From positions 164,131-228,130 of the forward strand of contig SAIW01000010.1 in assembly GCA_004028795.1 (NCBI GenBank): 64,000 nucleotides of DNA, given 5' to 3'. Shown piece after piece: positions 35,763 through 44,484 of the stretch (its first letter is position 1; the number at the start of each line of letters is the position of its first letter). This DNA is from Chitinophagaceae bacterium (GTDB lineage: Bacteria > Bacteroidota > Bacteroidia > Chitinophagales > Chitinophagaceae). Both the position numbers and the translations under genes were made by a program. The notes below the pieces were generated by a model. That model ran no database searches. It was not told the DNA's origin and worked only from the letters and a program-made list of their open reading frames with translations.

Positions 35763-37802
35763 TTACAGATTCACCGGTTGCGTTGCACCTTCTTTGACAG
35801 TATACTTTTTCTGCTGACCGTTTTTTGTTACGGTAACAGTAAGAACGCCTTTGGCAGCTCTTGTTACCTCGATATCGAATACTGTTCCGAATGAATGAAT
35901 ATTGCGGAGTGCCATGCGGTTCCATTCCTGCGGTAAATGCGGCGTACAGTCAAAGCTGTTAAAACCTGTTGGGCGAATACCAAACATACCTTCCGTGTAA
36001 ATACGACAATACAAACCGCTCTCGGCAGAAAGATGACGTTGGTTCCCTTCAGGATATGCTTCTACAGGGTAAGGCACATGCTCGCCCAGCAATCTTCTTT
36101 TCGAATAATACTTAAGGAAACGAAGAGCTTTTTCCGTTTCACCGGCAGCGAATACACCACGCAGTGCAAAAAGGGTTGACCTATCCCAGAATGTTTTATT
36201 CCCTGCAAGCGAAGCAAGTCCGTCTTCTGTCCATAGTCTCGGGGAAAACAAGGCATCAATGGTACCTTCCTTCCTGTCAAAAATATCAACCGTTAAAGGT
36301 GTGGTAATCCAGGCACGCAAAGTATCGTTACCCTTATAGTAACGATAGGTATCAAAACCTTCTACCCTGGCCCCGAAATATTTGTCGATATTCTCCCGTA
36401 TTTGTTTCGCCTGTTGGGCGTAGGCATTCAACTGCTCAGCAGGTTTATTAAGCAGTTTGCCGAGCATTATGGCAGAACGCAAAGCGTCGTAATACAAAGA
36501 ACTGGTATTGAGGTTTGCCTTGCCTGCAGGAAATCTTCCTTCCAATTCATCACTATTGGAAGCAACCACCCCGTCTTCGTTGATGTTTCGTTTCAGGTAT
36601 TCGAGGCACCATTCAATCAAGGGCCATAATATTTTGGCAGAATCGATATTCCCATTAGCTAGTGCATAACGCCCTGCTCCGTAAGCAATCATGCCCATAT
36701 CTCCCCTATCCTTTGCACCCTGCCATACAGCATCTCCTTCGGCTATTATCGAACTTGGTATTGGTTTATAAGCGGGGTTCATGTATTTAGCAAACCAACG
36801 ATAGGCATTCATGGCAGACTTATTACCGATGGGATCACCTAAAAATGCAAAAAATGGATTTACATATTCAGCCTGGTCATTCGCCCAGATGGCGGCATAA
36901 TACCGCAAGCCGCCCGGGCCATGCAGGTAGCCGCCCTTTGTATTGTAGATACTTTCCGTTGCCCTGATTTTGGCAAAAGAGAAAGCTGTATTAAGAATCG
37001 TATCTGGTGTTTCGAGTTGGAGCACCGACTGAAATTGCTGTAAGCGTGTAAGCCGTGCCTGCAGTTCTGCATCCGCATCTGGTTGCAGCAAAGGATTTTT
37101 TTCATCTGCCGCCTGGTACAAAATCACAAATGCCGTTGATTCATTTGGCTGCAATTCTTTGATGCCTTCATTTTGCGTAGTAATAAAAAAACTGTGTACA
37201 ACAGGTGTGGTGCGTTCTGCAGCCGGCCGCATTTCTCTTTTCATGTATTCCATTTCAACCTTCACAGCTTTCTTAGACCTGTTCGTAAATATCCATTTCT
37301 CTAAGGCTGCCGGTTTATCCACTGAAGGAAAAAGAACGCGATGTAGTTCTACGGAGCTGTCGCGACCAATCCAACTGAAAAATTCAATCACCCCTTTCTG
37401 AATAATATGGTCGGCGTGCTCCGGCTGATCAGTGCTAAGTGCCGCATTATAAACGCCTGCTTTCAGCAAGCGGTCGTTGATAAGAAACCGGGGTAATTCA
37501 GCATCGGTAACATTGTACATCATGCTCGCAGTCGTTCTTACTGGTAGCATACGGAAAGTGGGGAATACCATTGTTCTATTCAGCGATATTTTTCCTGAAG
37601 TATCCACCCCATACTGTAGCCACAGCGATACTTTTTCTCCGCTCATCTCAACATGATCTGAATGCGGCAACCTGTTGTCTATCTTCCATTCGATACGGCC
37701 ATCGGGCATAATATTCCAACGGTCGTTTTGCTGAGGCAGTTGCTGGGCAGTTGCCAAACAATTATAGAAAATAAAAAAGACAATCAAACATTTTAATCGC
37801 AT
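35763..37802 (-). CDS. Six-hairpin (alpha/alpha)6 glycosidase-like protein, unassigned family
   Basis: This 679-residue secreted protein has a signal peptide (MRLKCLIVFFIFYNCLATAQ), an N-terminal beta-sandwich (20-245), an (alpha/alpha)6 toroid (about 260-620) and a C-terminal beta domain. Acidic residues in the toroid occur in YYAAIWANDQAEYVNP, SNSDELEGRFPAGKAN and ARVEGFDTYRYYKG, which are candidate catalytic sites. The architecture is that of clan GH-L/six-hairpin glycosidases, but I cannot place it in a numbered family. It is the only - strand gene in the 31-42 kb block and diverges from GH105 at 38004. Confidence 0.65.
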   Translation of the reverse strand: MRLKCLIVFFIFYNCLATAQQLPQQNDRWNIMPDGRIEWKIDNRLPHSDHVEMSGEKVSLWLQYGVDTSGKISLNRTMVFPTFRMLPVRTTASMMYNVTDAELPRFLINDRLLKAGVYNAALSTDQPEHADHIIQKGVIEFFSWIGRDSSVELHRVLFPSVDKPAALEKWIFTNRSKKAVKVEMEYMKREMRPAAERTTPVVHSFFITTQNEGIKELQPNESTAFVILYQAADEKNPLLQPDADAELQARLTRLQQFQSVLQLETPDTILNTAFSFAKIRATESIYNTKGGYLHGPGGLRYYAAIWANDQAEYVNPFFAFLGDPIGNKSAMNAYRWFAKYMNPAYKPIPSSIIAEGDAVWQGAKDRGDMGMIAYGAGRYALANGNIDSAKILWPLIEWCLEYLKRNINEDGVVASNSDELEGRFPAGKANLNTSSLYYDALRSAIMLGKLLNKPAEQLNAYAQQAKQIRENIDKYFGARVEGFDTYRYYKGNDTLRAWITTPLTVDIFDRKEGTIDALFSPRLWTEDGLASLAGNKTFWDRSTLFALRGVFAAGETEKALRFLKYYSKRRLLGEHVPYPVEAYPEGNQRHLSAESGLYCRIYTEGMFGIRPTGFNSFDCTPHLPQEWNRMALRNIHSFGTVFDIEVTRAAKGVLTVTVTKNGQQKKYTVKEGATQPVNL

Positions 37803-37946
37803 AGCTTATTTTTTAAATGAGTCATTAAAAAAGATAAAAATACATACTCCTGTTACTCATTTATTGCAATAGAATATTATTTGAACAAGAGGGGGATTAG
37901 GCAATTAGCAAATCATTCAACTATTCTACCATATAGAAAAAAAAGA

Positions 37947-37958
37947 CGAAAATTTTCG
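37947..37958. promoter_or_regulatory. Perfect palindrome between the divergent six-hairpin and GH105 genes
   Basis: CGAAAATTTTCG is a perfect 12-bp palindrome 45 bp upstream of the GH105 ATG, in the 201-bp divergent promoter region. It could be an operator for the AraC or LacI regulator of the locus. Confidence 0.35.
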
Positions 37959-38003
37959 GAATATTATATTGTTGTTTTATAATTTAACTACGATTATTCT
38001 GTT

Positions 38004-39257
38004 ATGCGACTTAAATTCTACCTACCTATTATCTTACTGTTTTTTTGCTTCCTGTCTGGTATCTCGCAGGATAAAACAACAGAAATTGAAGCGACCGTTA
38101 GAAAAGTAGCAGACAATATTCTACAGACAACAAGCTTTCGTTTTATCAATACCAAAACGAATGAAAAATCCGAATCGACCATAGGTCTTGCCCTTTCGCC
38201 GGATATCAAAGCGGAAAATAAATTCAATAAGTGGATGTATGTGAACGGTGTACTTACCACCGGTATGATGCACCTCTCCGATGTGCTGCATGATCCTAAA
38301 TATGCCGATTATTCAAAAAAGAATTTTCATTTCATATTCGACAACTTGGATTATTTCAAAAAACAATATGACGCCGGTGTAACGAATGTGGAATACAATC
38401 CTGTTTTCAAAATGGGATCGTTGGATAATGTTGGTGCAATGTCTGCTGGATTAACCGATGTTTATAACCTCGAGAAACGTCCCGAATACCTTGCTTACCT
38501 GGAACGTGCAGTAGATTATATTATTAATAAGCAGGTTAAACTTCCTGACGGAACACTGGCACGTAACGGTCCGCGTAAAATGACTTTATGGCTTGATGAT
38601 ACTTATATGAGCATTCCTTTCATCGCACGCATGGGTAAACTTACCGGCGATTCGAAATATTTTGATTTTGCAGTACAGCAGGTAGAAAACTTTAACCATT
38701 ATATGTACGACAGTACAACCGGTTTATATTTTCATGCATACTATTCTGATGAGCAGATGAACGGCGTGGCAAGATGGGGACGCTCTAATGGATGGATAGC
38801 AGTAGCCCAGGTGGAACTCCTGAACAATCTTCCTGTAGATCATCCTAAACGTGCCGAGCTGATAAAATTTTTACTGCGTGATATTGTTGGTTTCTCCCGC
38901 TACCAGGATGCCAGTGGTATGTGGCACCAGGTACTCGATCGCCCCGATTCCTATCTCGAATCTTCTGTAACTGCCATGTTTGTGTATACAGTTGCCAAAG
39001 CAGTAAACAACGGGTGGATTAATAAGCGTTTTATTTCCATTGCCCAGAACGGATGGGAGGCCCTCTCAAAAAAAATAACGGAAGAAGGTCTTGTGCAGGA
39101 TATATGCATAGGAACTTCTATCGAAGAAGATATCAGGTATTATTTCACGAGGCCTAAAGAAACCAATGATACACATGGCCTTGGTCCTGTATTACTGGCC
39201 GGTGCTGAAATGATACTTGCAAAAGATAAAATTGTAGACATCACTAAAAGAAGATAA
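38004..39257 (+). CDS. Unsaturated rhamnogalacturonyl hydrolase, GH105
   Basis: This 417-residue secreted or periplasmic enzyme has a signal peptide (residues 1-22). The (alpha/alpha)6 barrel carries MTLWLDDTYMSIPFIARMG, with the catalytic Asp pair at 198/199, and the substrate-binding ARWGRSNGW (about 256-264). GH105 enzymes remove 4,5-unsaturated uronic acids left at chain ends by lyases. The stop codon is directly followed by the ATG of the PQQ-dehydrogenase-like gene. The paralogue at 42261 is shorter. Confidence 0.9.
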   Translation: MRLKFYLPIILLFFCFLSGISQDKTTEIEATVRKVADNILQTTSFRFINTKTNEKSESTIGLALSPDIKAENKFNKWMYVNGVLTTGMMHLSDVLHDPKYADYSKKNFHFIFDNLDYFKKQYDAGVTNVEYNPVFKMGSLDNVGAMSAGLTDVYNLEKRPEYLAYLERAVDYIINKQVKLPDGTLARNGPRKMTLWLDDTYMSIPFIARMGKLTGDSKYFDFAVQQVENFNHYMYDSTTGLYFHAYYSDEQMNGVARWGRSNGWIAVAQVELLNNLPVDHPKRAELIKFLLRDIVGFSRYQDASGMWHQVLDRPDSYLESSVTAMFVYTVAKAVNNGWINKRFISIAQNGWEALSKKITEEGLVQDICIGTSIEEDIRYYFTRPKETNDTHGLGPVLLAGAEMILAKDKIVDITKRR

Positions 39258-40505
39258 ATGAAACAAATTTTAATTGGTCTCTTTGCGATTGCAGCGGTAT
39301 TCAATAGCAAGCAAGTATCTGCTCAGAAAAAAACAGCCACTACACCTGCACCCAAAAAGAAAATTGAACTACCCGAACCCTATGCAACGGAATCTGTAAA
39401 AAGAAACAGTAAAGTTATCGGTTGGCCGGAAGGAAAAACACCGGTTGCACCCGCTGGTTTTGTGGTAACAAAATTTGCAGATAAGCTCAACAGCCCCCGC
39501 TGGTTTTATGTAACACCCAATGGTGATTTGTTGGTTTCAGAATCACAGACAAACCGTAAAAAAAGTGCCAATGATATTATCCTCTTCCGTGATACCAACG
39601 GTGATGGCATACCTGATGTACGCGAAACGTTTATGAAAGACCTGAATCAGCCATTGGGTATGCTGGTGTATAAGAACTGGTTTTATGTAGGTAATACAGA
39701 TGGCATTTACCGTTGGCCCTATAAACCTGGGCAAACACAGATAACTGGTGCAGGTGAAAAAATTCTTGACCTACCTGCAGGTGGTTATAATAATCACTGG
39801 ACGAGAAATATCATCATGAATGCGGCACAGACAAAAATATATGTGACCGTGGGATCCGGTAGTAATGTAGCCGAACACGGAATGGATAATGAGATCAGGC
39901 GTGCAGATATACTGGAAATAAATCCTGACGGAACAGGTGAAAGAATTGTTGCAAGCGGAATTCGTAATCCTGTTGGACTTGCCTGGCAACCCGGTACACA
40001 TACATTATGGACAGCTGTAAATGAACGCGATAATCTCGGCGATGACCTGGTACCCGATTATCTTACCAGTATCAAAGAAGGAGGTTTTTATGGCTGGCCG
40101 TATGCATATTTTGGGCCACATGAAGATCCGCGACTGAAAGGTCAGCGTCCGGATCTTGTTGCCAAAACACTGGTACCCGATGTATCACTGGGTGCACACA
40201 CTGCTTCACTGGGTCTTGCATTTTATACAAAGAGCCAGTTCCCTAAAAAATATTTCAACGGTGCGTTTGTAGGTCAGCATGGTTCATGGAACCGCTCAGT
40301 TTTTTCGGGTTATAAAGTGGTATTCGTTCCTTTTATAAATGGCAAACCTGGCGAACCCGAAGATTTTCTTACCGGTTTTATGGCTGATGCAGATAAGAAC
40401 GAAGCTTATGGGCGTCCCGTAGTCGTGTTTGTTACCGCAGACGGAAGTTTATTGGTGGCAGATGATGCAGGCAATACCATCTGGAAAGTGTCTGCTAAAA
40501 AATAA
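39258..40505 (+). CDS. PQQ-dependent sugar dehydrogenase-like beta-propeller
   Basis: This 415-residue periplasmic protein has a signal peptide (MKQILIGLFAIAAVFNSKQVSAQ). It has a Lys/Pro-rich linker and then a propeller of the glucose/sorbosone dehydrogenase family: NGDLLVSESQTNRKK, LGMLVYKNWFYVGNTDG, GIRNPVGLAWQPG, GFYGWPYAYFG and VGQHGSWNRS. Relatives oxidise aldoses or sorbosone with PQQ. It starts at the base after the GH105 stop, so the two are translated together. It suggests oxidation of a released sugar in the periplasm; activity and electron acceptor are unproven. Confidence 0.8.
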   Translation: MKQILIGLFAIAAVFNSKQVSAQKKTATTPAPKKKIELPEPYATESVKRNSKVIGWPEGKTPVAPAGFVVTKFADKLNSPRWFYVTPNGDLLVSESQTNRKKSANDIILFRDTNGDGIPDVRETFMKDLNQPLGMLVYKNWFYVGNTDGIYRWPYKPGQTQITGAGEKILDLPAGGYNNHWTRNIIMNAAQTKIYVTVGSGSNVAEHGMDNEIRRADILEINPDGTGERIVASGIRNPVGLAWQPGTHTLWTAVNERDNLGDDLVPDYLTSIKEGGFYGWPYAYFGPHEDPRLKGQRPDLVAKTLVPDVSLGAHTASLGLAFYTKSQFPKKYFNGAFVGQHGSWNRSVFSGYKVVFVPFINGKPGEPEDFLTGFMADADKNEAYGRPVVVFVTADGSLLVADDAGNTIWKVSAKK

Positions 40506-40691
40506 TATAACTGGATAATGGTGAGCTTTGTAAGTTGGTTAGCGTTTTGTGCAACGGAGCAAGTTTCCAGCAACTTTTTATTTTCCTCAAGTAGCCAAAA
40601 TGATTTAGTCCTAAGTAATTTTTCAGTACTGATATCCTGCTGAATTGAACTTATTTGCTGCATTGTTTATTCATCAGAAATTGATTGCCAT

Positions 40692-42224
40692 ATGCATAGA
40701 AAACATTTTATAAGCGGTTTAGCGGTTTTGTTTACCGTATCATCAGTTGCCGTTTACGGGCAGACTGCAAAAAGTCAATGGGTGTATCCTGACAGCAAGG
40801 GAAAACTGGCATATAAAAAAACAGAAAGGGGCGACAGGATTATGGATTATTCCTTTGCCGGTTATATGGGAGGCGGTACAATCATTCCATCACCAAGTGT
40901 TAAAATCACTGTTTCGCCTATCGACGGTGACAACGGTGCCGCCATACAAAAAGCAATAGAGCAACTCGCGGCAACCGAACCGGTTAATGGATTCAGAGGT
41001 ACCGTACTGCTTACACCCGGAGTATACAACTGTGAAACGCCTATCAATATCAATGCAAGCGGCATTGTACTGCGGGGAAGTGGCTCTGCAGAAACGGGTG
41101 GCACCATACTGAAGATGACAGGTAAACCCCACGTATGCGTAATTGTAAAAGGTGCTGTCAAAACATCCAATGAAGGTAAAACTACCATGATTGCGGATGC
41201 TTATGTACCGGTTGGTTCCATCAGTTTTACAGTAGCCGATGCATCCGATTGGAAAGCCGGCGATATAATCCGCGTAAGCAAACCGGTGTCAGATGCATGG
41301 GTGAAGTTTATGGGGATGGATTCGTTAGTACGTGATGGCAAGAAACAGACATGGGTAACAGGTGATATACCCTCCGACCGTGTCATTCAAAAAATTGAAA
41401 AGAACAGAATCACCGTTGATGTACCGTTGAACGATTCCTATGATACGCAGTTCGGTGCAATTACAGTGCAGAAAATTAATAGCATAGGCCAGCTTTCACA
41501 GATAGGTATTGAAAACTTCAGGATTGTTTGCCCGCCGCAATCCGTAACCATCAACGACCCGCATTACCGTGCTTTTACCATGGATGGGATAAGCGATGGC
41601 TGGGCCAGGAATATTGAAATTATCAATACCGTCAATAGCATCAGCATTAATGGTAAACGTATCACAGTTGATCACGTAAATATCTATCACGAAGTACCCA
41701 CACTGGGTGCAGCCAAACCTGCGGATCTGAATGGAAGTGGTCCCCAGATATTGTTCAACAAGTGCAATATCACCGGAGACAATGTTTTTTTCCTGGCAAC
41801 GGGTGCAAAAGTATCCGGTCCTATTGTGCTCCTCAACTGTGTTTTTAAAGGAAACGGCTGGATACAACCGCACCAACGCTGGGCAACCGGCTTACTCGTT
41901 GATAACTGCGAAGTGCCTGATGGCGGAATCGATTTTATGAACCGTGGCTCAATGGGTTCAGGTCATGGCTGGGCCATCGGCTGGGCAGTAGCATGGAATT
42001 CAACAGCAAAATCCTATCTCAACCAGCAACCACCCGGTGCTGCCAACTGGGTCATCGGAAGTACAGGCGAACAAACAAAAAAAGCAATGCCATTTTCCAC
42101 ACTACCTCTTTTGCCGGAAGGATGGTATGATTCACATGGCATACGTGTAATGCCAAGCAGTTTGTACTTAGCACAACTTGAGGAAAGATTGGGAAAGGCT
42201 GCACTGAAAAATATCGGATATTAA
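40692..42224 (+). CDS. Secreted right-handed beta-helix protein, possible polysaccharide lyase
   Basis: This 510-residue protein has a signal peptide (MHRKHFISGLAVLFTVSSVAVYGQ). It has the pectate-lyase-superfamily start (DNGAAIQKAIEQLAA, GTVLLTPGVYNC), followed by helix coils (GIVLRGSGSAETGGTILKM, IENFRIVCPPQ, VTIDH-like ITVDHVNIYHE). The C-terminal part has conserved-looking aromatic and Gly motifs (GNGWIQPHQRWATGLLVDNC, RGSMGSGHGWAIGWAVAWN). I cannot assign a lyase or hydrolase family. With GH105 enzymes on both sides, a lyase that creates unsaturated uronic ends is a reasonable guess. Confidence 0.6.
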   Translation: MHRKHFISGLAVLFTVSSVAVYGQTAKSQWVYPDSKGKLAYKKTERGDRIMDYSFAGYMGGGTIIPSPSVKITVSPIDGDNGAAIQKAIEQLAATEPVNGFRGTVLLTPGVYNCETPININASGIVLRGSGSAETGGTILKMTGKPHVCVIVKGAVKTSNEGKTTMIADAYVPVGSISFTVADASDWKAGDIIRVSKPVSDAWVKFMGMDSLVRDGKKQTWVTGDIPSDRVIQKIEKNRITVDVPLNDSYDTQFGAITVQKINSIGQLSQIGIENFRIVCPPQSVTINDPHYRAFTMDGISDGWARNIEIINTVNSISINGKRITVDHVNIYHEVPTLGAAKPADLNGSGPQILFNKCNITGDNVFFLATGAKVSGPIVLLNCVFKGNGWIQPHQRWATGLLVDNCEVPDGGIDFMNRGSMGSGHGWAIGWAVAWNSTAKSYLNQQPPGAANWVIGSTGEQTKKAMPFSTLPLLPEGWYDSHGIRVMPSSLYLAQLEERLGKAALKNIGY

Positions 42225-42260
42225 ATAGATAACCCGCAGGTGGATGGCTTTATACAGGTA

Positions 42261-43388
42261 TCATCTTAATAATGCCGTTGCACACCATAGCACTGGTGCC
42301 TGTCCATGCATATCGCCAATATTTCGTTTTCTGTCGAGATAATATTGCCGGTCGTTCTTTTTATTAGTTCCCTCGCATACTTCACGTGTATCACCATTTG
42401 GATTGATATAGTTCACCATACCGAGCCAGCCTTTTCTTGCCACAGGTCCAAATTCATTTTTGTTGAGCCATCCTTCTTTCACACCCGTAATCATGGCGAA
42501 TGTAAACATGCCCGTACAAGACATTTCGGGCCATGAAGCAGGATCATCTATCAGTTGATGCCACATACCGTTCGCGTCCTGATACTTCTTCAATGAAGCC
42601 ATCATCGTGGTGTAGCCTTTCATAATCCTTGCCCGGTCCGGGTGATTCTTCGGCAAAGAACGCAGCAGTTCCGCCATACCCACCGCAAACCAGCCCGCTC
42701 CCCTGCCCCAGAAATAAGGCACATCTGGTGCATGATAAAACAAGCCATTTGGCTGTTGCAGTGAATCGAGGTAAGCAACAGCTTCTTTAGCTGCATGATC
42801 TATATAGGAACGCTCACCTGTTGCTCTGTAAGCCTGAGTTTGCAATGCAGTGATCATAAACATATCATCTACCCACAAACGTGTTTGCCAGCTAAGCCCC
42901 ATTGCATAATACCTTTTTGAATCTGCATTTACCCGCGGGCCCGAAGGCGTAGCCCATTGGTTGTCTGCTATGCGTTTACCGAGTTCTAAGTATTTTTTAT
43001 CTTTTGTCTGCATATACAGTTCCAGCGGAACTGTGCCAAACACACTGTAATCAACATGATCGGGTACCGGTATCATGGAAGAATCTTTCCCGAAGAAAGA
43101 CTCGAACCTGTCGGCCAATTGCTGCAGCATTGTTTTATTACCTGTCACTTTTGAAAAAGTGAGTGCTCCGTACCATGTACAGGTCTCGGGATAAGTAATT
43201 ACTTTCGGAGGCGTAGGTCTTCCGAAATTGGTATGGGGTGTTTCAATAAAATGGTCTGCTACCAATTTACCAATCTCCAGTGGGGTTGATCCTTTGGGAA
43301 AATTCCTGAGATCGGCATTCTCCTGTGCAATAAGACGTGTCGACAATAACAGGCTCAGGATGCCTGCAGACAGAAAATATTTTTTCAT
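42261..43388 (-). CDS. Unsaturated rhamnogalacturonyl hydrolase, GH105 (second copy)
   Basis: This 375-residue protein has a signal peptide (residues 1-21). Its barrel motifs are TRLWVDDMFMITALQTQ (Asp pair 174/175) and FWGRGAGWFAVGMAELL, as in GH105/GH88 enzymes. It acts on unsaturated uronyl oligosaccharides, probably of a different linkage from the enzyme at 38004, since the two share only the core motifs. It is the last gene of the SusC-SusD-propeller-GH105 run (gap 9 bp to the propeller gene). Confidence 0.88.
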   Translation of the reverse strand: MKKYFLSAGILSLLLSTRLIAQENADLRNFPKGSTPLEIGKLVADHFIETPHTNFGRPTPPKVITYPETCTWYGALTFSKVTGNKTMLQQLADRFESFFGKDSSMIPVPDHVDYSVFGTVPLELYMQTKDKKYLELGKRIADNQWATPSGPRVNADSKRYYAMGLSWQTRLWVDDMFMITALQTQAYRATGERSYIDHAAKEAVAYLDSLQQPNGLFYHAPDVPYFWGRGAGWFAVGMAELLRSLPKNHPDRARIMKGYTTMMASLKKYQDANGMWHQLIDDPASWPEMSCTGMFTFAMITGVKEGWLNKNEFGPVARKGWLGMVNYINPNGDTREVCEGTNKKNDRQYYLDRKRNIGDMHGQAPVLWCATALLR

Positions 43389-43397
43389 AGAGCTAAT

Positions 43398-44459
43398 TTA
43401 AAGTTCTCCGTTTTCTTCTTTGCCTTTCTGGTCGAGTAACTGTATACAGGAGGCGGGACCCAGATCAGGATTATTCCATTGATATAATGCCCATACCACT
43501 TTTTTATCAGGTGTCACTTCTATCAGTTGAACAACCTTGTTCCAGTCTTCCTTTTTCAATGACCCTCCCCAATTACAAATTATGGTATTACCATTGGTCA
43601 GCCTTCTCACTTGCTGTACAGTATACAAAGGATAACCCGGCAGATCATCTTTGTTGATTTCCCATATAATTTTCCCCTTCTCATCTGCCTCGCGAACATA
43701 ACCATGCTGGTTGCCGCTGATTAGTGTATGTCCGTTTTTCAATCTGGCTACCGACCACACTGATGGTGCATCGATTGATAGAATCTGATTCCAATTTCGA
43801 TCATATTCAATTACCTTACCCAGGTTCATATGTGCAATAAGATATGTTCCTTGGGGAGTCATACGGTTATTCCTGAACTGTCCGTGTACACTTTTAGGAT
43901 CGTCTGGCCTTGCAGTAGTAAGTATATGCTCCATTTCCACTGCACCGGTTTTCTTATTAATCAATAAAGCTTTAGCAGGATTACCATTGATGCATAGAAA
44001 AACTCTATCGCTACCGATTGGTTGTGCCGAATGGCATTCAGTGCCAGGCTGGCAATTATAGGTCCAAACAATTTTTCTGTCCGGTGTTACTTCATCAGCA
44101 CCTGTCTTGCGTGCATACAATACATTCCCATTGGAAAGCTGATGGATATCGCTGAATTCACTAAGCTGGTTATTGGCATCCTTGATAGGGAACGACCATG
44201 TCCACACCACTTTTCCTCCTGTCACCCTGAAAACAGTTTGTGTGTCTTTGCGTGTATCCCACTCACCTGCGTAAAGAAAATCATGTTCGCTCATTCCTTT
44301 GCCGGGGAGAACAGCGGGTACAGGTGCACGCAATACGGGCCTGGTAGGAGGAGCTGGTTTAGTGCTGTCAGTGGCTTGGCTCCATACCAATCCAGGCATT
44401 GACATTAGAATTACTAAAAAGTATTTTCTGTATCGCATATTTTTTATGCCGATCATCAT
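43398..44459 (-). CDS. Arylsulfotransferase/PQQ-like beta-propeller protein
   Basis: This 353-residue secreted protein could start at 44459 (MMIGIKN...) or at the ATG at 44438 (MRYRKYFLVILMSMPGLVWSQ). The latter gives a more usual signal peptide; the longer form is kept here because it cannot be excluded. Propeller blades are visible as GGKVVWTWSFPIKD, LSNGNVLYARKTG, DRKIVWTYNCQPG, LKNGHTLISGN and LTNGNTIICNWGG. The repeats with W-D/N-G turns match the ASST/PQQ-enzyme-like group often found in PULs. No catalytic His/Arg pair of true sulfotransferases can be claimed. It lies 25 bp downstream of SusD. Confidence 0.65.
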   Translation of the reverse strand: MMIGIKNMRYRKYFLVILMSMPGLVWSQATDSTKPAPPTRPVLRAPVPAVLPGKGMSEHDFLYAGEWDTRKDTQTVFRVTGGKVVWTWSFPIKDANNQLSEFSDIHQLSNGNVLYARKTGADEVTPDRKIVWTYNCQPGTECHSAQPIGSDRVFLCINGNPAKALLINKKTGAVEMEHILTTARPDDPKSVHGQFRNNRMTPQGTYLIAHMNLGKVIEYDRNWNQILSIDAPSVWSVARLKNGHTLISGNQHGYVREADEKGKIIWEINKDDLPGYPLYTVQQVRRLTNGNTIICNWGGSLKKEDWNKVVQLIEVTPDKKVVWALYQWNNPDLGPASCIQLLDQKGKEENGEL

Positions 44460-44484
44460 TTGATTTGCTATTTACAATTTTTTA

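Noticed and set aside
40406..40663. Short - strand frame across the end of the PQQ-dehydrogenase-like gene
   Set aside because: No start context, no domain, mostly antisense; the 186-bp gap to the next gene is ordinary promoter space.
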